This document shows, in pieces, positions 1 to 11,007 of a stretch of DNA of 64,000 nt. A program made the translations under genes and the position numbers. The DNA is from Nissolia schottii. Its lineage: Eukaryota; Streptophyta; Magnoliopsida; Fabales; Fabaceae. How positions within the stretch are numbered: position 1 is the stretch's first letter; each line of letters starts with the position of its first letter. The stretch lies in assembly GCA_003254905.1 (NCBI GenBank), contig QANU01001262.1, forward strand, positions 49,362 to 113,361, written 5' to 3'. The notes under the pieces were generated by a model. That model was not told the origin of the DNA. It saw nothing but the letters and a program-made list of their open reading frames with translations, and ran no database searches.

Positions 1-2768
1 TTTATGCCGTTAGGTCATCGTTGGGGATATTGAGAATAAGTCTTAATCGAATTTAAAGATGCACCTTTCATATTGAGTGGCTCTTTAAATTTACTCTTAG
101 TGAGATTTGTATAATATAAATGATAAATGATGAATAATATGCAAATTAGGTCTTTAGACTATAGTGGTCGTTTCATTTCTTTTTTTAATACGTGTTCACA
201 CACTTTTGGACCGATAATTAAACTAAGAGTAGATCAGAGTTTCTATACATATACACGTTAAGAAGTGACCCCTTAATACTACAGAAAATTTTTATCTGTG
301 ATTTGTAGGTATCAACCACTTCTAAGTTAGTAGTCACTAAATTTATAATAGGTGGTATTGTTCATTTTTAATTTTTTTTTTAAACATTGTTTAAGAAACA
401 AGTTTACTGAAAGTAATTTAAACATACATTAAATATCTATAATAATATAATATTTCATTATTCGTAACATGGTATTTTTAATCTATTATATTTATTTTTA
501 TTTGATTTTTCAATTTGATCTATTATCTATTTTAAGACAAAGATCTTTTAAAGTGAAGTTTTCACCATAAAAAGTGAAATGAAAGGTTTCACCCTAGGCT
601 ACAGTAATGCTAGGGGTATGCCGAAAGTGCATCCAGCGTACAACCACCTGCATACATACGTACACTATACACAACAACAACTGTGTGCATATACTTTTTT
701 ACACGCTTGTACAAACTTTACTACATGTTTGCACAAATAAATTCATATACGAAAACCAAATTAAATTGGAACAATACTGCATTAAATAGCGAAAAGTAAT
801 TGCTACGCTTTCTCCTGCATCCCACTCACACTCTAAGCATGTTGACCCACTCTCGATCATTTACAAACATTTTAAAACAGACGCACAAACTTTTGTGCTC
901 ACCTATACCAACTTTTCAACAAGCAAAACAAAAAAAATAAGACAAGAATGAAAATGAAAACAAAAAAAACTTTGATGCTCACATGGACAAACTTTTGAAT
1001 AAGAATACACAAACTTTCGTACTCGCATACACACACTTTTGAACAACCATAAACAAAGAAAAAAAATAAAGAAGAAAATTTTAGTGTTCACAAACACAAA
1101 ATTTTGAACAAACATGCACAAACTTTTCTTTAAAAATACACAAACTTTTGTACACCCATAAACAAAAAATATGACGAAAACAAAAATTCTGATATCCATA
1201 ACGTCTTGTAAAGAATAAAAAAAAGAACAAAAAAATTAATGGAGAGTAACGGAGAAAAAGAAAAACAAAGAAAAGGAACATGAGAAGGAATGTGGGAGAG
1301 GAGAGAGAAAACGAACAATAAATGCGGTATACTACAAGTGAATGCAAACATAGTGTACACAACCTATTTTGGGCTTAATAAAATAAAAATGGGTCACACT
1401 TCTAATTATATTGATCCAATGATAAATTTCATTCATTTACCAGTCTAAAGTGAGATTCCCAGTCTATTAGAGAATTCAAATCACTGTATCAATTTAGTCT
1501 AACATTTCAAATTATTATCTATTTGGTTCATCGGTAAAAATGTTAACCGATTGTGTTACATTAATAAAGTTCGTTAATTTTTTTGATGAATATATTAAAT
1601 TAATAGTCATTTTTTTAACAACTTGTATTTGGTTGCTGTCCTTTGGCCAATCGACATCCGACTAAAGAAACTAATCATGATCCATTTAAGGGACAATCTC
1701 TCTCATACAAATTGTTTTGTTTATAGGGCTAAACTCAAAACTATTGATTAAGGGGTTACAGTTCTCAATGACTTCAACGAACTATACATGTGTTGGTAAA
1801 TTAATAGTGACTACTTAAAATGTAATAGACTAAATTGATAAATTAGATAAATGGAATAGACTAAACAAAAGGTCAATTTACCAAATATAAATAATAATTC
1901 TTTATTGAAAAGTGATTAAGTAAAATATCTATATATTTATATATAAAATAAAAGGGAATTGTGATCTAAGATAAATTGTAATCAGAGATTTGAATCCTAG
2001 AGTCACTAACTTAATTGGAAAAGTTAGATTATATCTAACTAGCTATTATTCCCTAAGATGAAAAAATATATAATTTTTATTGATAATATACGTATCAACG
2101 AATAATGTAAAATGATCTCCTCTTCTGTCTTTTCCTTTCGCCATCACAAATCCGATGGTTGTCCTTGTCGTTGTGCTCAAGTCTATAAGCATTTTTACAC
2201 ATCTTTAATTACAATATAATATAGCTGCTTTTAGTGTTGACCCCTTTCAACCTATAAGACATATACAAACAACATTTTTAAACTTAAAAATGACCTCTAG
2301 GATCCTCTTTGGGTTTAATAAGAAATTTATGATAATGCTATAATATCATGGATCGCCTTTTGATTAGAATTACAAAGGACAAACTGCTGATATATACAAA
2401 GTTGAAAACATGACACATATTTAACCAAAAACAAGTGGCTGACCTATCTTGATCTCTTTTTTATACCCAAGTATCTTTGTTATGTACTAATTAATCTCTT
2501 TTGATCAGCTCATTTGTAATCACTAGTTTGTATAATACATTATCCTTTGCAATACCACATCGATTTCTGATGTGACACAACAAGTGATCCAACTTGCTTG
2601 TCAAGACTATTTGTAGCTGCTTATATATACTAGTCGTTGGAAAATGTTAACTATTTCAAAAGTTTTAGTTTCACATTGGTTAGCACTCAATTTTTCCAAG
2701 TGTTTATATACCTTAGTTGTTGTTATAATGGTAAAAAGGCTTGAGAAGGGAGTTGGGCTCGTGCGCAT
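1..2768. other. Gene-free AT-rich intergenic sequence
   Basis: No convincing coding region was found on either strand; the short open frames are low in complexity or broken. The stretch holds the divergent CACAAACTTTT-type repeats at 881-1170. Near its end a TTTCACATTGG motif (about 2670) precedes a TATA-like TTTATATA (about 2703); this recurs in plant intergenic DNA and is probably part of an old dispersed repeat. The last bases continue on the far side of the solo LTR, so 2740-2768 and 6014 onward were once contiguous. Confidence 0.6.
881..1170. repeat. Divergent tandem-like repeats of a CACAAACTTTTG motif
   Basis: The motif CACAAACTTTTG, often followed by a short CTCAC or ACCC block and an A-rich spacer, recurs about six to eight times here. 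Spacing and copies are irregular, so this is a decayed minisatellite-like region. The minus-strand open frames covering it are by-products of the low-complexity sequence. Confidence 0.45.
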
Positions 2769-3729
2769 TGTAACACCCTAGCTAGCTGCTTACGTGTACA
2801 TCGCAAACAATGCTCACTAGGTTGTTATCTGCTTTGGTTGGGGTTACTTTTAGCCCCTACTTTAGCTTTGAAAATATTTCTTACTTAGAAAATATGGATC
2901 ATTTCAAAACTTTCCGTTATATGTATACGACATAAAATATGAGTCGTGCGTCAGATAGAATTTATAGAGCAAACGTTAAAACTTTCTACTTCACTGATAA
3001 TTATCCTAACATATCAACATCAAACAATAAGCATACAAGTGACCCATAGCATATATCACAAGCATTTACATAGGTATTATCGGTATTTGTTACATACAAG
3101 TACTTCCTCACAGTAGTGTAAAATATGAACTATACTAACTAAGGGTTGATCGTAACATCTTTGATCAAGTCCCTGCTATCTTATTTCTCAGTTCATCTTC
3201 TTCGAGTCTGCTTCTTTGCGTACCACGCGGACGTCCTTGTCGTGCTTACCTAGAATCATAAAAGAGTGGGTGTGAGAACTCAGCGTTCTCAGTGGGAAAC
3301 CTCTGTTGTCGTTGCTCATTTTACTCTCAATTATGATTCCGCCGCTCAGGGGTCTCTAAGTGTCACAGTTATACTACATCCCTACTATTTATTAATATTC
3401 ATCTTAAGCCTGAGCAGCTACCTATGATTACTAGGTGACTGAGGGAATCTATCATTTCTTATCTAGGTCATCTGTTCTCTATTCAAATTCTTGAATCACC
3501 TATACAGCTAGAGCACATATCATCATATTCATGTAACATATACCGTTAAATCACATATCATCATCTTCATGTACTACCTATCATCATATACGTGTATCAT
3601 GTAGACATATCATATTCATGTAACATATACAGTTAAATCACATATCATCATCTTATAGCCATCATCTTATAATCATTACCTTGAATTCATTATCCAGATG
3701 CAATAACGATATTAGGAATAGCTTACTCT

Positions 3730-3997
3730 GTCCACACTTGGGGACTGACTCGTTGTGTCCACGCTTGGGGACATATCCACACTTGGGGATAGACTTGCTT
3801 CGTCCACACTTGGGGACTGACTCATGTTATCCACACTTGGGGACCTCCTATCCACGCTTGGGGATAGACTGACTTTCATCGTTCACACTTGGGAACGGTT
3901 ATCCACACTTGGGGACCTCCTATCCACACTTGGGGATAGTCTTACTTGCATCGTTCACACTTGGGAACATACTGACCTTCGTCCACACTTGGGGACG
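3730..3997. repeat. Array of eleven short palindromes with loop ACACTTGG
   Basis: Eleven copies of a hairpin-forming unit lie 16 to 32 bp apart inside the solo LTR. Each has the core ACACTTGG (ACGCTTGG in two) flanked by self-complementary arms: GTCC/GGAC, TGTCC/GGACA, TATCC/GGATA, CTATCC/GGATAG, CGTTC/GAACG, GTTC/GAAC and CGTCC/GGACG. Nine of eleven are fully paired; the two exceptions (ATCC/GGAC, near 3832 and 3900) have one mismatch. Spacers are short and vary, with partial CTGACT, ACCTCC and CATCG similarities. This is not a CRISPR array: units are too short and closely spaced, and it lies in plant DNA. Confidence 0.85.
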
Positions 3998-5440
3998 TAC
4001 TGACCTCGACGGTAGAATTTAAGTTTTGTTCTTCTTGCTAAACATAAACATAATTCAATATCTCATAGCATCAATACACGTCTGATAAACACAGCTCAAT
4101 GATCTCAAAGCATTCATATACATGATAAATATAACTCAATATCTCATGTCATCATTTCATAGTTCATCACACCATATTCCTCAAAAGATCATCATCATAT
4201 ACTTCAACATATAGCACCTCATTATCATAAGCATCTAACATACTTCCTATTACACAATCATCATCATATAGCATTAGTACATAATTCTCTATCATCATAA
4301 ACTTTTACCATATAATTTATAACATCATTCATATAATATCACTAACTTCACATAACTCATGGATACCAATCATGCACTGTCACTAACTTTACCAATCTCA
4401 TAACATCAAATCCATCATATATAAGAAACATAATCTCATACTAAACATTTCTTGAACATAATAAACATAAATCTAGCAACTAGCAAAACAGACGTCTGGT
4501 TTCTGTCAGAAAATAGCAATCATAAACCGGAGAGGTCCAAGACCTTACCCCAAGGTTCTTGATAGTCCTAAGATCATTTTTCATACTTAAAAATTCAGAT
4601 TTCAATCCCAACTTCACGAAATTGCTATTTTGCCCTTTTTCCCAAAACTGCTGTTTCGCCCCCGTAAACGCCCTGTTTTCTTTGGAATTTTAGTTCTCAA
4701 AAACCCAATGGACTCAAGACTTGCCCTTAAGGTTTTTGATAGTTCTAAACCCATATTTTCTGAAAACAAACCCAGTTTCTCAGCCCAAACACGTGAAATT
4801 CCCGTTTTGCCCTTTGTCGTAAAAACCCCGTTTTCTGCCTGTTTGCTGAGAAATTCATCGGGGACTCCAAAAATCATAAAACTTGACATCCCCACTCAAA
4901 ATTTCGTGTAGAATCCAAAAATAAAATTAGTTTTTCATGATAAAAATCTCAGCATACAGTTCCCACCAAAAACGTGCCATATGCCTATTTCAGTCTTAAG
5001 CTTTCCTAAATACTGACAGAATCACAGACAGCAGCAACAGATCCAGACAATCATCAACAACATATATATATCAAAGTTCTATAAAAGGCATCCTAACCAC
5101 ATGTATTTCTAACATAAAACATAGCTCAACACATCCTAAATCACATAGACAGTGATTATGTCGGTTTACCCACGTTTATGCACTTGCTGCAGCCAGTTTG
5201 TGCAGAATCCCACCTTGCTTGATTATACCCAAGATCTTAACCTTAGAATAGATGTATAAGAGAGTCCTTCAAGATGCTAGAAGAATTTGTGAGGTTAGGG
5301 TTTAGGAAGCTTAAGTTAGGTCTTGTGAGGAAAAGTCTCCGGGTTAGGGTTTTTGGACAGTAAAGCGACTGAATGTGAAATTGGACAGAGTTTGGCCAAG
5401 GTTTCCAATTTTTTCTCCTCAAAATTCTGATCTTGGGAGG

Positions 5441-5448
5441 TATTTATA
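5441..5448 (-). promoter_or_regulatory. TATA box of the solo LTR (minus strand)
   Basis: Read on the minus strand the sequence is CCTATAAATACCTCCC, a near-ideal plant TATA box about 565 bp from the minus-strand start of the LTR. It is the best candidate for the U3 promoter and the main reason to orient the LTR on the minus strand. Confidence 0.5.
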
Positions 5449-6018
5449 GGCCTTGGGACGAATTTTGCCTTCCCAAAATGCCCTTGGGCATAATTTACCA
5501 AAATACCCTTGCTTATGTCATGCATGACCTAAGCACCACCATGAGTCATCTTTGACTCTTTGACTAGGCCATTTGGCCCCCTCCATAACCGCGCAAGGCT
5601 TTGTGTCTTGGCCACTTTTTGTGGCCAAGAATTAATGGGCTCCGGAAGATCAATTTTGATCAGGTTTTTGGCGTTTCTAGTCCCGGTATTTCGCGTACGG
5701 CTGTTCTAAAAATATTCTGATCACGTCCTTGTGATCTCCTAATTTTTTCTAAGTAATATTCTAGGGTCATTTAGGTGTTTATGAATGCTCGCCTGTAGCC
5801 ATACTTTTTACGGATACTTTAGATGCGCGGCTGTATTCAGATGGCAGAAAGGGTTTGTTCTAGTGTCTGCAGAATTGTGAGAAAATGTGCAGAAATATTT
5901 CTACAGACAATTTTCATCCTAAGAGTTTATGATTCTAACGGCTCAACTGAAATTAGAAATATCCTGGACAATTATCTAGCGAAATTTTACTAAGGAGAAA
6001 GCAGGATGTTACACGCAT

Positions 6019-6480
6019 GAGCCCAAGCCATTTGGGCTCGTCAAAGTATAAATCAATGGATTTGTCCCCCTGGCGCATGATAAAGAGCGTCCCGGTCTTT
6101 TTGATTTCCACTAACCTTGAAATACTTCAGATTTTTCCCTATAAATACCAACCATGTTTTTGCATTAGACACACCTCTAACATTCTCTCCTTCTTCCTTT
6201 CCCTCGGCAACCATGTTTTTACATTAGACACACCTCTAACATTCGCTCATTCTTCCTTTCCCTGGGCAAAGTATTTCTCTCGCCAATTCTGTAACCCAGA
6301 TATTGATCGTGCTATTTTATCCTGGGAGAGTGTTCAGCCTAACGCCCGAATAATACGCTCAAGGACAACGAATTTGTTTTCGTGACTCAACATGTCCTCC
6401 TCATCATCCCCCTGTTGCTGTTATCCTTTCCATTTCCAACACTAGTATCTTAAAGATAGATAATTTATTTTATCCAGGGT
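6019..6480 (+). other. Repeat remnant with TATA-like box and a 59-bp tandem duplication
   Basis: This is the continuation of the sequence interrupted by the solo LTR. It has a good TATA-like CCCTATAAATACC at 6138-6150, followed by two adjacent copies of a 59-bp unit starting CAACCATGTTTTT (6149-6207 and 6208-6266) that differ at only a few positions. An open frame of 122 codons spans the duplication but has no recognisable domain. It looks like the promoter or leader part of an older LTR element; no matching terminus was identified. Confidence 0.45.
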
Positions 6481-6487
6481 TTTAAAT

Positions 6488-6765
6488 TGTAATTACAATA
6501 TTCATGTTGCGGTCATAACGATGGCAGGTAATTTTGGATATAACTTTTTTATGTGATTATAACATGAAACTAAGCATGTTGCAGCGTTTTGTAGCCAATA
6601 ACAGTCCATTGCAACCCTTTATATATATATATGGCATGACCTGGCGACGTCGCAATTATGTTGCGGTTGGTTTATGTGAATTGGAGTGTCACTACATCAA
6701 TTGCAGTGTAATGTCGCCGCAATTGCAATATGACAATTGCACCACGCAAATTACAACCTGATTTT
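6488..6765. mobile_element. Possible degraded MITE with GTTGCGG/CAATTGC inverted motifs
   Basis: The left edge (GGTTTTAAATTGTAATTAC) and the reverse complement of the right edge (AAAATCAGGTTGTAATTTGC) are weakly similar, and CAATTGC/GTTGCGG-type motifs recur inside in both orientations. This resembles plant TIR elements with GTTGCGG-rich ends. No target duplication could be assigned. Confidence 0.3.
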
Positions 6766-6780
6766 AGCAAACAATAGAAA

Positions 6781-7480
6781 ACTATCTTTTTATATGTTAC
6801 TTTCACTTATTCTTTTTTCTTTTCTTCTTTCAGACTAATTTGAGACATTGATTATTTTTATCGGGTTTTAATAAGCGTGTTAAAATATAAAATCATTTAT
6901 TTATCTCTATTTAATAGTTCATTTTTCTGAAAAAGATGATTCTTGATATGATATCAAAACGTTTATAATTAGGAGGTTTAGAATTTAATCTTTGTCGACC
7001 TATTTTTAAATATTGTCGTCCATGCTTCAAACCAAAGTAATTTTTACCTAAGGAGGAAGCATGTTAAGATATGGAGAAATTCTACCTGAACAACAAAAAT
7101 AGATAATTATACATGGACAACATACAATAAAAATACAAACTTATTGTATAGTACAACAAATATGCGAGACTCATGTGTAATTAAAAGTAATTGTATTTCA
7201 TACATTGTCTATACTTTGTTATTAACTTTTGTTGTTTATATAGCATAACCCTAAGACATGAAACCATTAATTTACCTTTACACAACAACTTAAATTTTTT
7301 CAGAGAAATTGTTCTTAATACAATACTAGTAGATACGATAGATCATAATTAAGCCCTCGTATTCTACACACAACCACATAAATAATAAAAGAGTAGAAAT
7401 GTTGCTTTAGCATTTCACTCAAAGCATTGGACCAATGATCACCCACAACTTTTATGTACGACATTATAAATTTTTAATAT
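6781..7480. other. Intergenic, no feature recognised
   Basis: AT-rich sequence with no open frame of note, no terminal inverted repeats and no RNA gene that could be recognised. Confidence 0.6.
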
Positions 7481-7489
7481 ATAATTAAT

Positions 7490-7904
7490 GGTAAATTGCA
7501 TTAAACTATTCTTAAAGTTTATCAAAATTGCCCCTCACTTCAAATTGTGCAAAATTATATTTCATCCTATTTTCCTTTATAACTGATCTCTAATGATTAA
7601 TTAAATTTTCGTTTTCATTTATTTTTCCTATGTTTTCTGTTAAGTTAGTGAAAATAGAAAAAAAAATTAAATATTGTAGATTGTTTTTATTTTTTGCATC
7701 TATTTCATTCACAAAATTCTGGAATAGGAAATAATATTTTATTATTTTCATTATTTTTATTATTTCTTTCACAAACTTTTAAAAACAAAAAATATATGAA
7801 ATGAAAACAATAATAAAAATAATGGGGTGGAGTGCGCTTTTGTACATGGTTTAAGGTAGAGTGAAAATTTAAAAACTTGAAGAGTGATTTGTGAAATTTA
7901 CCCT
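7490..7904. mobile_element. Mutator-like MITE (415 bp) with 9-bp target duplication
   Basis: A perfect 9-bp duplication, ATAATTAAT, flanks the element at 7481-7489 and 7905-7913. The left end begins GGTAAATTGCATTAAAC. The right end, read in reverse, is AGGGTAAATTTCACAAATC, so the ends are imperfect inverted repeats. There is no coding capacity. The duplication length fits Mutator-like elements. A similar GGGTAAATTTCAC end occurs at 27811. Confidence 0.68.
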
Positions 7905-7913
7905 ATAATTAAT

Positions 7914-10130
7914 TATCAAAAATGGTTTTTCCATTTCATTATTGCATAATCAATGAGTATATTTTGTATTGTACTTTTTTTTTAAATGGGATCGACAATG
8001 ATTGAACCTAACCTCTCATAGTCACATAAGTTATGATATTATTTTGCTAAAAATCAAATTTAAATTGTTGGGAAGATGTAATTAAATGATTTTATGTAAT
8101 ATATCTTAACATTAAAAAAATTGATGTAGAAACTAGAAATTAATAGGATAAAACATCTAAAGAGACGCCAACTAACTACTTTTTTTATGTGATAGGAATG
8201 AATTATCTTTATTGAATTTTTTTCCATGTAAAATTAAGCATATGACATATTATTATTAATTTTTTTATTATTTATGTGATGTATGTGTCTCATCTCCTTA
8301 ATTAATAATGAAAAAGATCACATTTAGCTTGAGTAAAATATAACAAAAAAAAAATCAATGGAGAAAATCTACTCTCAAGGGTAAAACGTAGTCCCCCGTG
8401 ACTTCTGAAAAGAAAGCAACGGCAGATTTTTTTTTTTTTTAAAAAAAGGGCAACAAAAACAAAAAGAAACAAGGGTTCAGAGAAAGCAAATTGCGTCAAC
8501 AGTATAGTTTAGTTTATTCTTTTGTTAACAGATGATATAAATATATAATTAATTAATTAATTAGATTTGAAGTTTAAATATGTTTCGAGACTCTTACAAA
8601 TTTTAAAAATTTAGTTTAGATTCCTAATTAAATAAATATGTTATGCAAGGCAACCATCACCTTATTCAATTTTGGTCATGTACTTCTTGAAATACTCAAC
8701 TTCATTATTTATCTTTTAAATCGTATCATTTTTGTCCTCGAAAATTAAAGACGTATTTTGAAAGGGAAAAAAAAGGAAAGAAACTTTTGCCTGATATTTT
8801 CTGCAGAGTTTAGTAATTTAACATACTAGTATTTTTTTCCTTTTTCTTTTTGTCAATGAGGTCCTATCTTATGGATCCTGTCAAAACGTGAGATAGATAT
8901 GATATACGCTACTGATCGAAGATGCAAAGTGTGCCATGATTTGATCATGTATTTTTAATCTGTGAATAGAATATTAATGCATGCGCTTTATTTAACTGAG
9001 AGAATGAAAATGATGTGGAATAATCCTTCCTGATGTGAAAATAAATCTAAAGCTGATGACATATATGATGCAAGAGGGTAAAGATTAAGATATAAAATTA
9101 TTTAATTTTTATTTTCAACGACTTAAGTTTTTTTAAAAAATAATTCTTGATATAGTTGTTGAAATTCACGGCAAAGTAGGGAAAGAGAGGAAATTAAGTT
9201 AGACAAAAACTGTTAGAAAACTTTTTAAATTTTTTTAGATAAGTTAAGGAGTCAATTTTATTCTTTAAAAAAAGAGGAAAAACACAAGAACGCATGGTAG
9301 GAAAGTCTTCACACTAAAAATTCCAAAAAATTAATAGAAGACTAATGGGCCCTTCACATGCTTAATAATCCTTTAAACACATGTTCTTTATATAACTAAA
9401 ATTTTGGAATCTACTTTGTCTTTTAGTCGATGTGGGACTAAGAGGTTTCACTAGCAACATAAATTTACGCAAGACTTATTGTATAAGTTTAAATAGTATA
9501 TATTGTATAAATTTAAATAAATCACACATTCTTATCAAATATCAATACTAGCTAGCTTATTCCGTCAAAAACAAATTGATCGTAAATGTTATTTATCACA
9601 GCATGAACTATTTATGTTACGAATAAAGGTCAATCTTCAATGGCAACATTAGTTGTTTGTCATTCATTATATTAGGCAATGGTTGCTATACTTTTTGTTT
9701 TTGATCATTACAATGGTTGCTTTTCTTTGACCGTATTTGTTTGTGATTGTTATCATATTTATTTAGTTTTAATGAGATTTTGTAGGTAGTTCAACTCCTT
9801 AGTTTACTGATATTAATCACTTGTGTTGTTTTCAATTTTTTTAATATTGACTTGTGATGTGTATACTTTAGTGATTTTTAACATTTCTTACAAATTTAAT
9901 TATTTTCATGTGAGCTTTCTCTATATCAATTTCTATATTCATTTCATTTACTTTGTCTGGTTTTCATCTTTGCAATAATTAGCTTCAAAAAAATTTAAAA
10001 TTATTTTTGTGAACATTAAAAATTTATTTTACTCTTTAATTATATTATACAATTTTATTTATTTATTTTATAGCATATAGTTACGTATATATATTTTTTG
10101 TTACATTTCGATTGAATATCGGTTAGATTG
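7914..10130. other. Intergenic AT-rich sequence
   Basis: No gene was recognised. The only notable item is a minus-strand motif pair resembling a plant snRNA promoter (9388-9439). The remainder is poly-A/T-rich with scattered short repeats. Confidence 0.55.
9388..9439 (-). promoter_or_regulatory. snRNA-type promoter motif pair (USE plus TATA) without a recognisable snRNA
   Basis: On the minus strand AGTCCCACATCG (9428-9439) matches the plant upstream sequence element of U-snRNA genes. TTATATAA (9388-9395) lies 32 bases downstream, close to the spacing known for Pol II-type plant snRNA promoters. The sequence that would be transcribed (below about 9365) does not look like U1, U2, U4, U5 or U6, although AATTTTTTGG near 9323 resembles an Sm site. 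TCCCACATCG also occurs in short LTR (TRIM-like) elements, so this may be a repeat remnant. Confidence 0.3.
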
Positions 10131-10714
10131 ATTAAACTAATGAAGCTCTGAACTAAGTTGCAAGAGATTAGCTAGGGAATGTTCGCTCACTAAATTAAGT
10201 TGAGAGCTTGTGAGGGATTAGTGAGGGTCCAATCCCTCGCTAAAAAGGAAAGTGAAAGGTTAAATGTTTAGCGATGGATCAACGGAAGATTTATTTGTTT
10301 GAAAGGGGAGGGAAGAGTTTAGTTTAGTTGAAGTGAGAAAATTTACCTCGCTAAATGAAGTTGAGAGTTTGTAGGGGATTAGTGAGAGAGTTTTTTGTCT
10401 AACTTTTCTTAAAAACATTGCGAGGGATTAGTGAGAGAGTTTTCCATTGCTATAAATACTTTCAGTGTGTACAAGAGAGTAGCAAGAAATAATTCTCTCA
10501 CTAAACATTTTAGCTATGAAAAATATGTTGCAAGAGATAATGTCATTGTTAATCTGCCGCTAATTGCTTGTCAAAATTTTTGCCTCTCACTTTTCAAATT
10601 TTTATTATTGATCTCGTGAATCTCTCGCTAATCTATCACACTAATTAGTGAGGGATTAGTGAGAAAAAAATTTCTCACTAAATTCCATCACTAATCCACA
10701 TTTTTCTTGTAGTG
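10130..10714. mobile_element. End fragment of a CACTA-type transposon with GGGATTAGTGAG subterminal repeats
   Basis: The fragment ends at 10714 with TTTTTCTTGTAGTG, the reverse of the CACTACAAGAAAA terminus. Inside it, GGGATTAGTGAG and its complement CTCACTAA or CTCGCTAA recur more than ten times in both orientations, as expected for CACTA subterminal transposase-binding repeats. No opposite CACTACAAG end lies upstream within several kb, so the element is truncated. Its repeats differ from those of the adjacent complete element, so it is a distinct family. The short open frame at 10431-10619 is made of these repeats. Confidence 0.65.
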
Positions 10715-10983
10715 GTGCCCTTAAAAAAATAAAAATAAATAAAAAAACATATATAAACACTACAAGAAAACAACTCATTATTGTCGAAGTTACCGTTGGA
10801 AATTTGCACAATTACCGTCGAGTCGTCGACTTTTGACGTTACTGTCGGTTTACTGTCGGACATCGGGCAGACGGTAAAGTGCTCGATAGTAATCGATTTA
10901 CAGTCGGACAATGATACCCAACGGTAATTACCACTTGAATAAACTGACGGAAACCAGTGCACGTTTGATTACATTTGAATCGG

Positions 10984-11007
10984 TTTACCGTCGGCGCCGA
11001 CGGTAAA
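10984..11007. repeat. Perfect 24-bp palindrome in the CACTA subterminal region
   Basis: TTTACCGTCGGC is followed directly by its own reverse complement. It consists of two subterminal repeat units fused head to head with no spacer. Confidence 0.85.

Larger units (their letters stand above)
2769..6013 (-). mobile_element. Complete solo LTR (3245 bp) of a large-LTR retrotransposon, probably Ty3/Gypsy
   Basis: The element starts TGTAACACCC and ends GGATGTTACA, the inverted TG...CA termini of an LTR. It is flanked by a perfect 5-bp direct duplication, CGCAT, at 2764-2768 and 6014-6018. No gag or pol remains and there is no second LTR, so it is a solo LTR left by LTR-LTR recombination. The flanks GGGCTCGTG and GAGCCCAAG rejoin into plausible continuous sequence when it is removed. 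The interior holds a palindrome array (3730-3997), partially repeated blocks near 4520-4590 and 4700-4770, and a good TATA box only on the minus strand (5441-5448), which suggests minus orientation. The 3.2-kb LTR and TGTAACA ends fit plant Ty3/Gypsy groups; the lineage is inferred. Confidence 0.88.

Noticed and set aside
903-1362. Three overlapping minus-strand open frames of 76-98 codons rich in Phe and Val
   Set aside because: They lie in the degenerate CACAAACTTTT repeat region and A-rich DNA; their composition (Phe/Leu/Val/Cys) is that of translated T-rich sequence, with no domain.
2667-2712. Second snRNA-promoter-like motif (TTTCACATTGG plus TTTATATA)
   Set aside because: The upstream element departs from RTCCCACATCG and the same layout is common in plant intergenic repeats; no RNA gene is recognisable downstream.
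3730-3997. CRISPR-like array
   Set aside because: Units are only 14-18 bp, spacing is 16-32 bp and irregular, the units are palindromic with varying arms, and the context is a plant LTR.
4614-4911. Complementary 93-codon frames on both strands inside the solo LTR
   Set aside because: Both strands are open over the same repeat and no retroelement protein domain is visible; LTRs of this type are non-coding.
6017-6385. 122-codon plus-strand frame
   Set aside because: It spans a 59-bp tandem duplication next to a TATA-like sequence in repeat DNA and has no recognisable domain.
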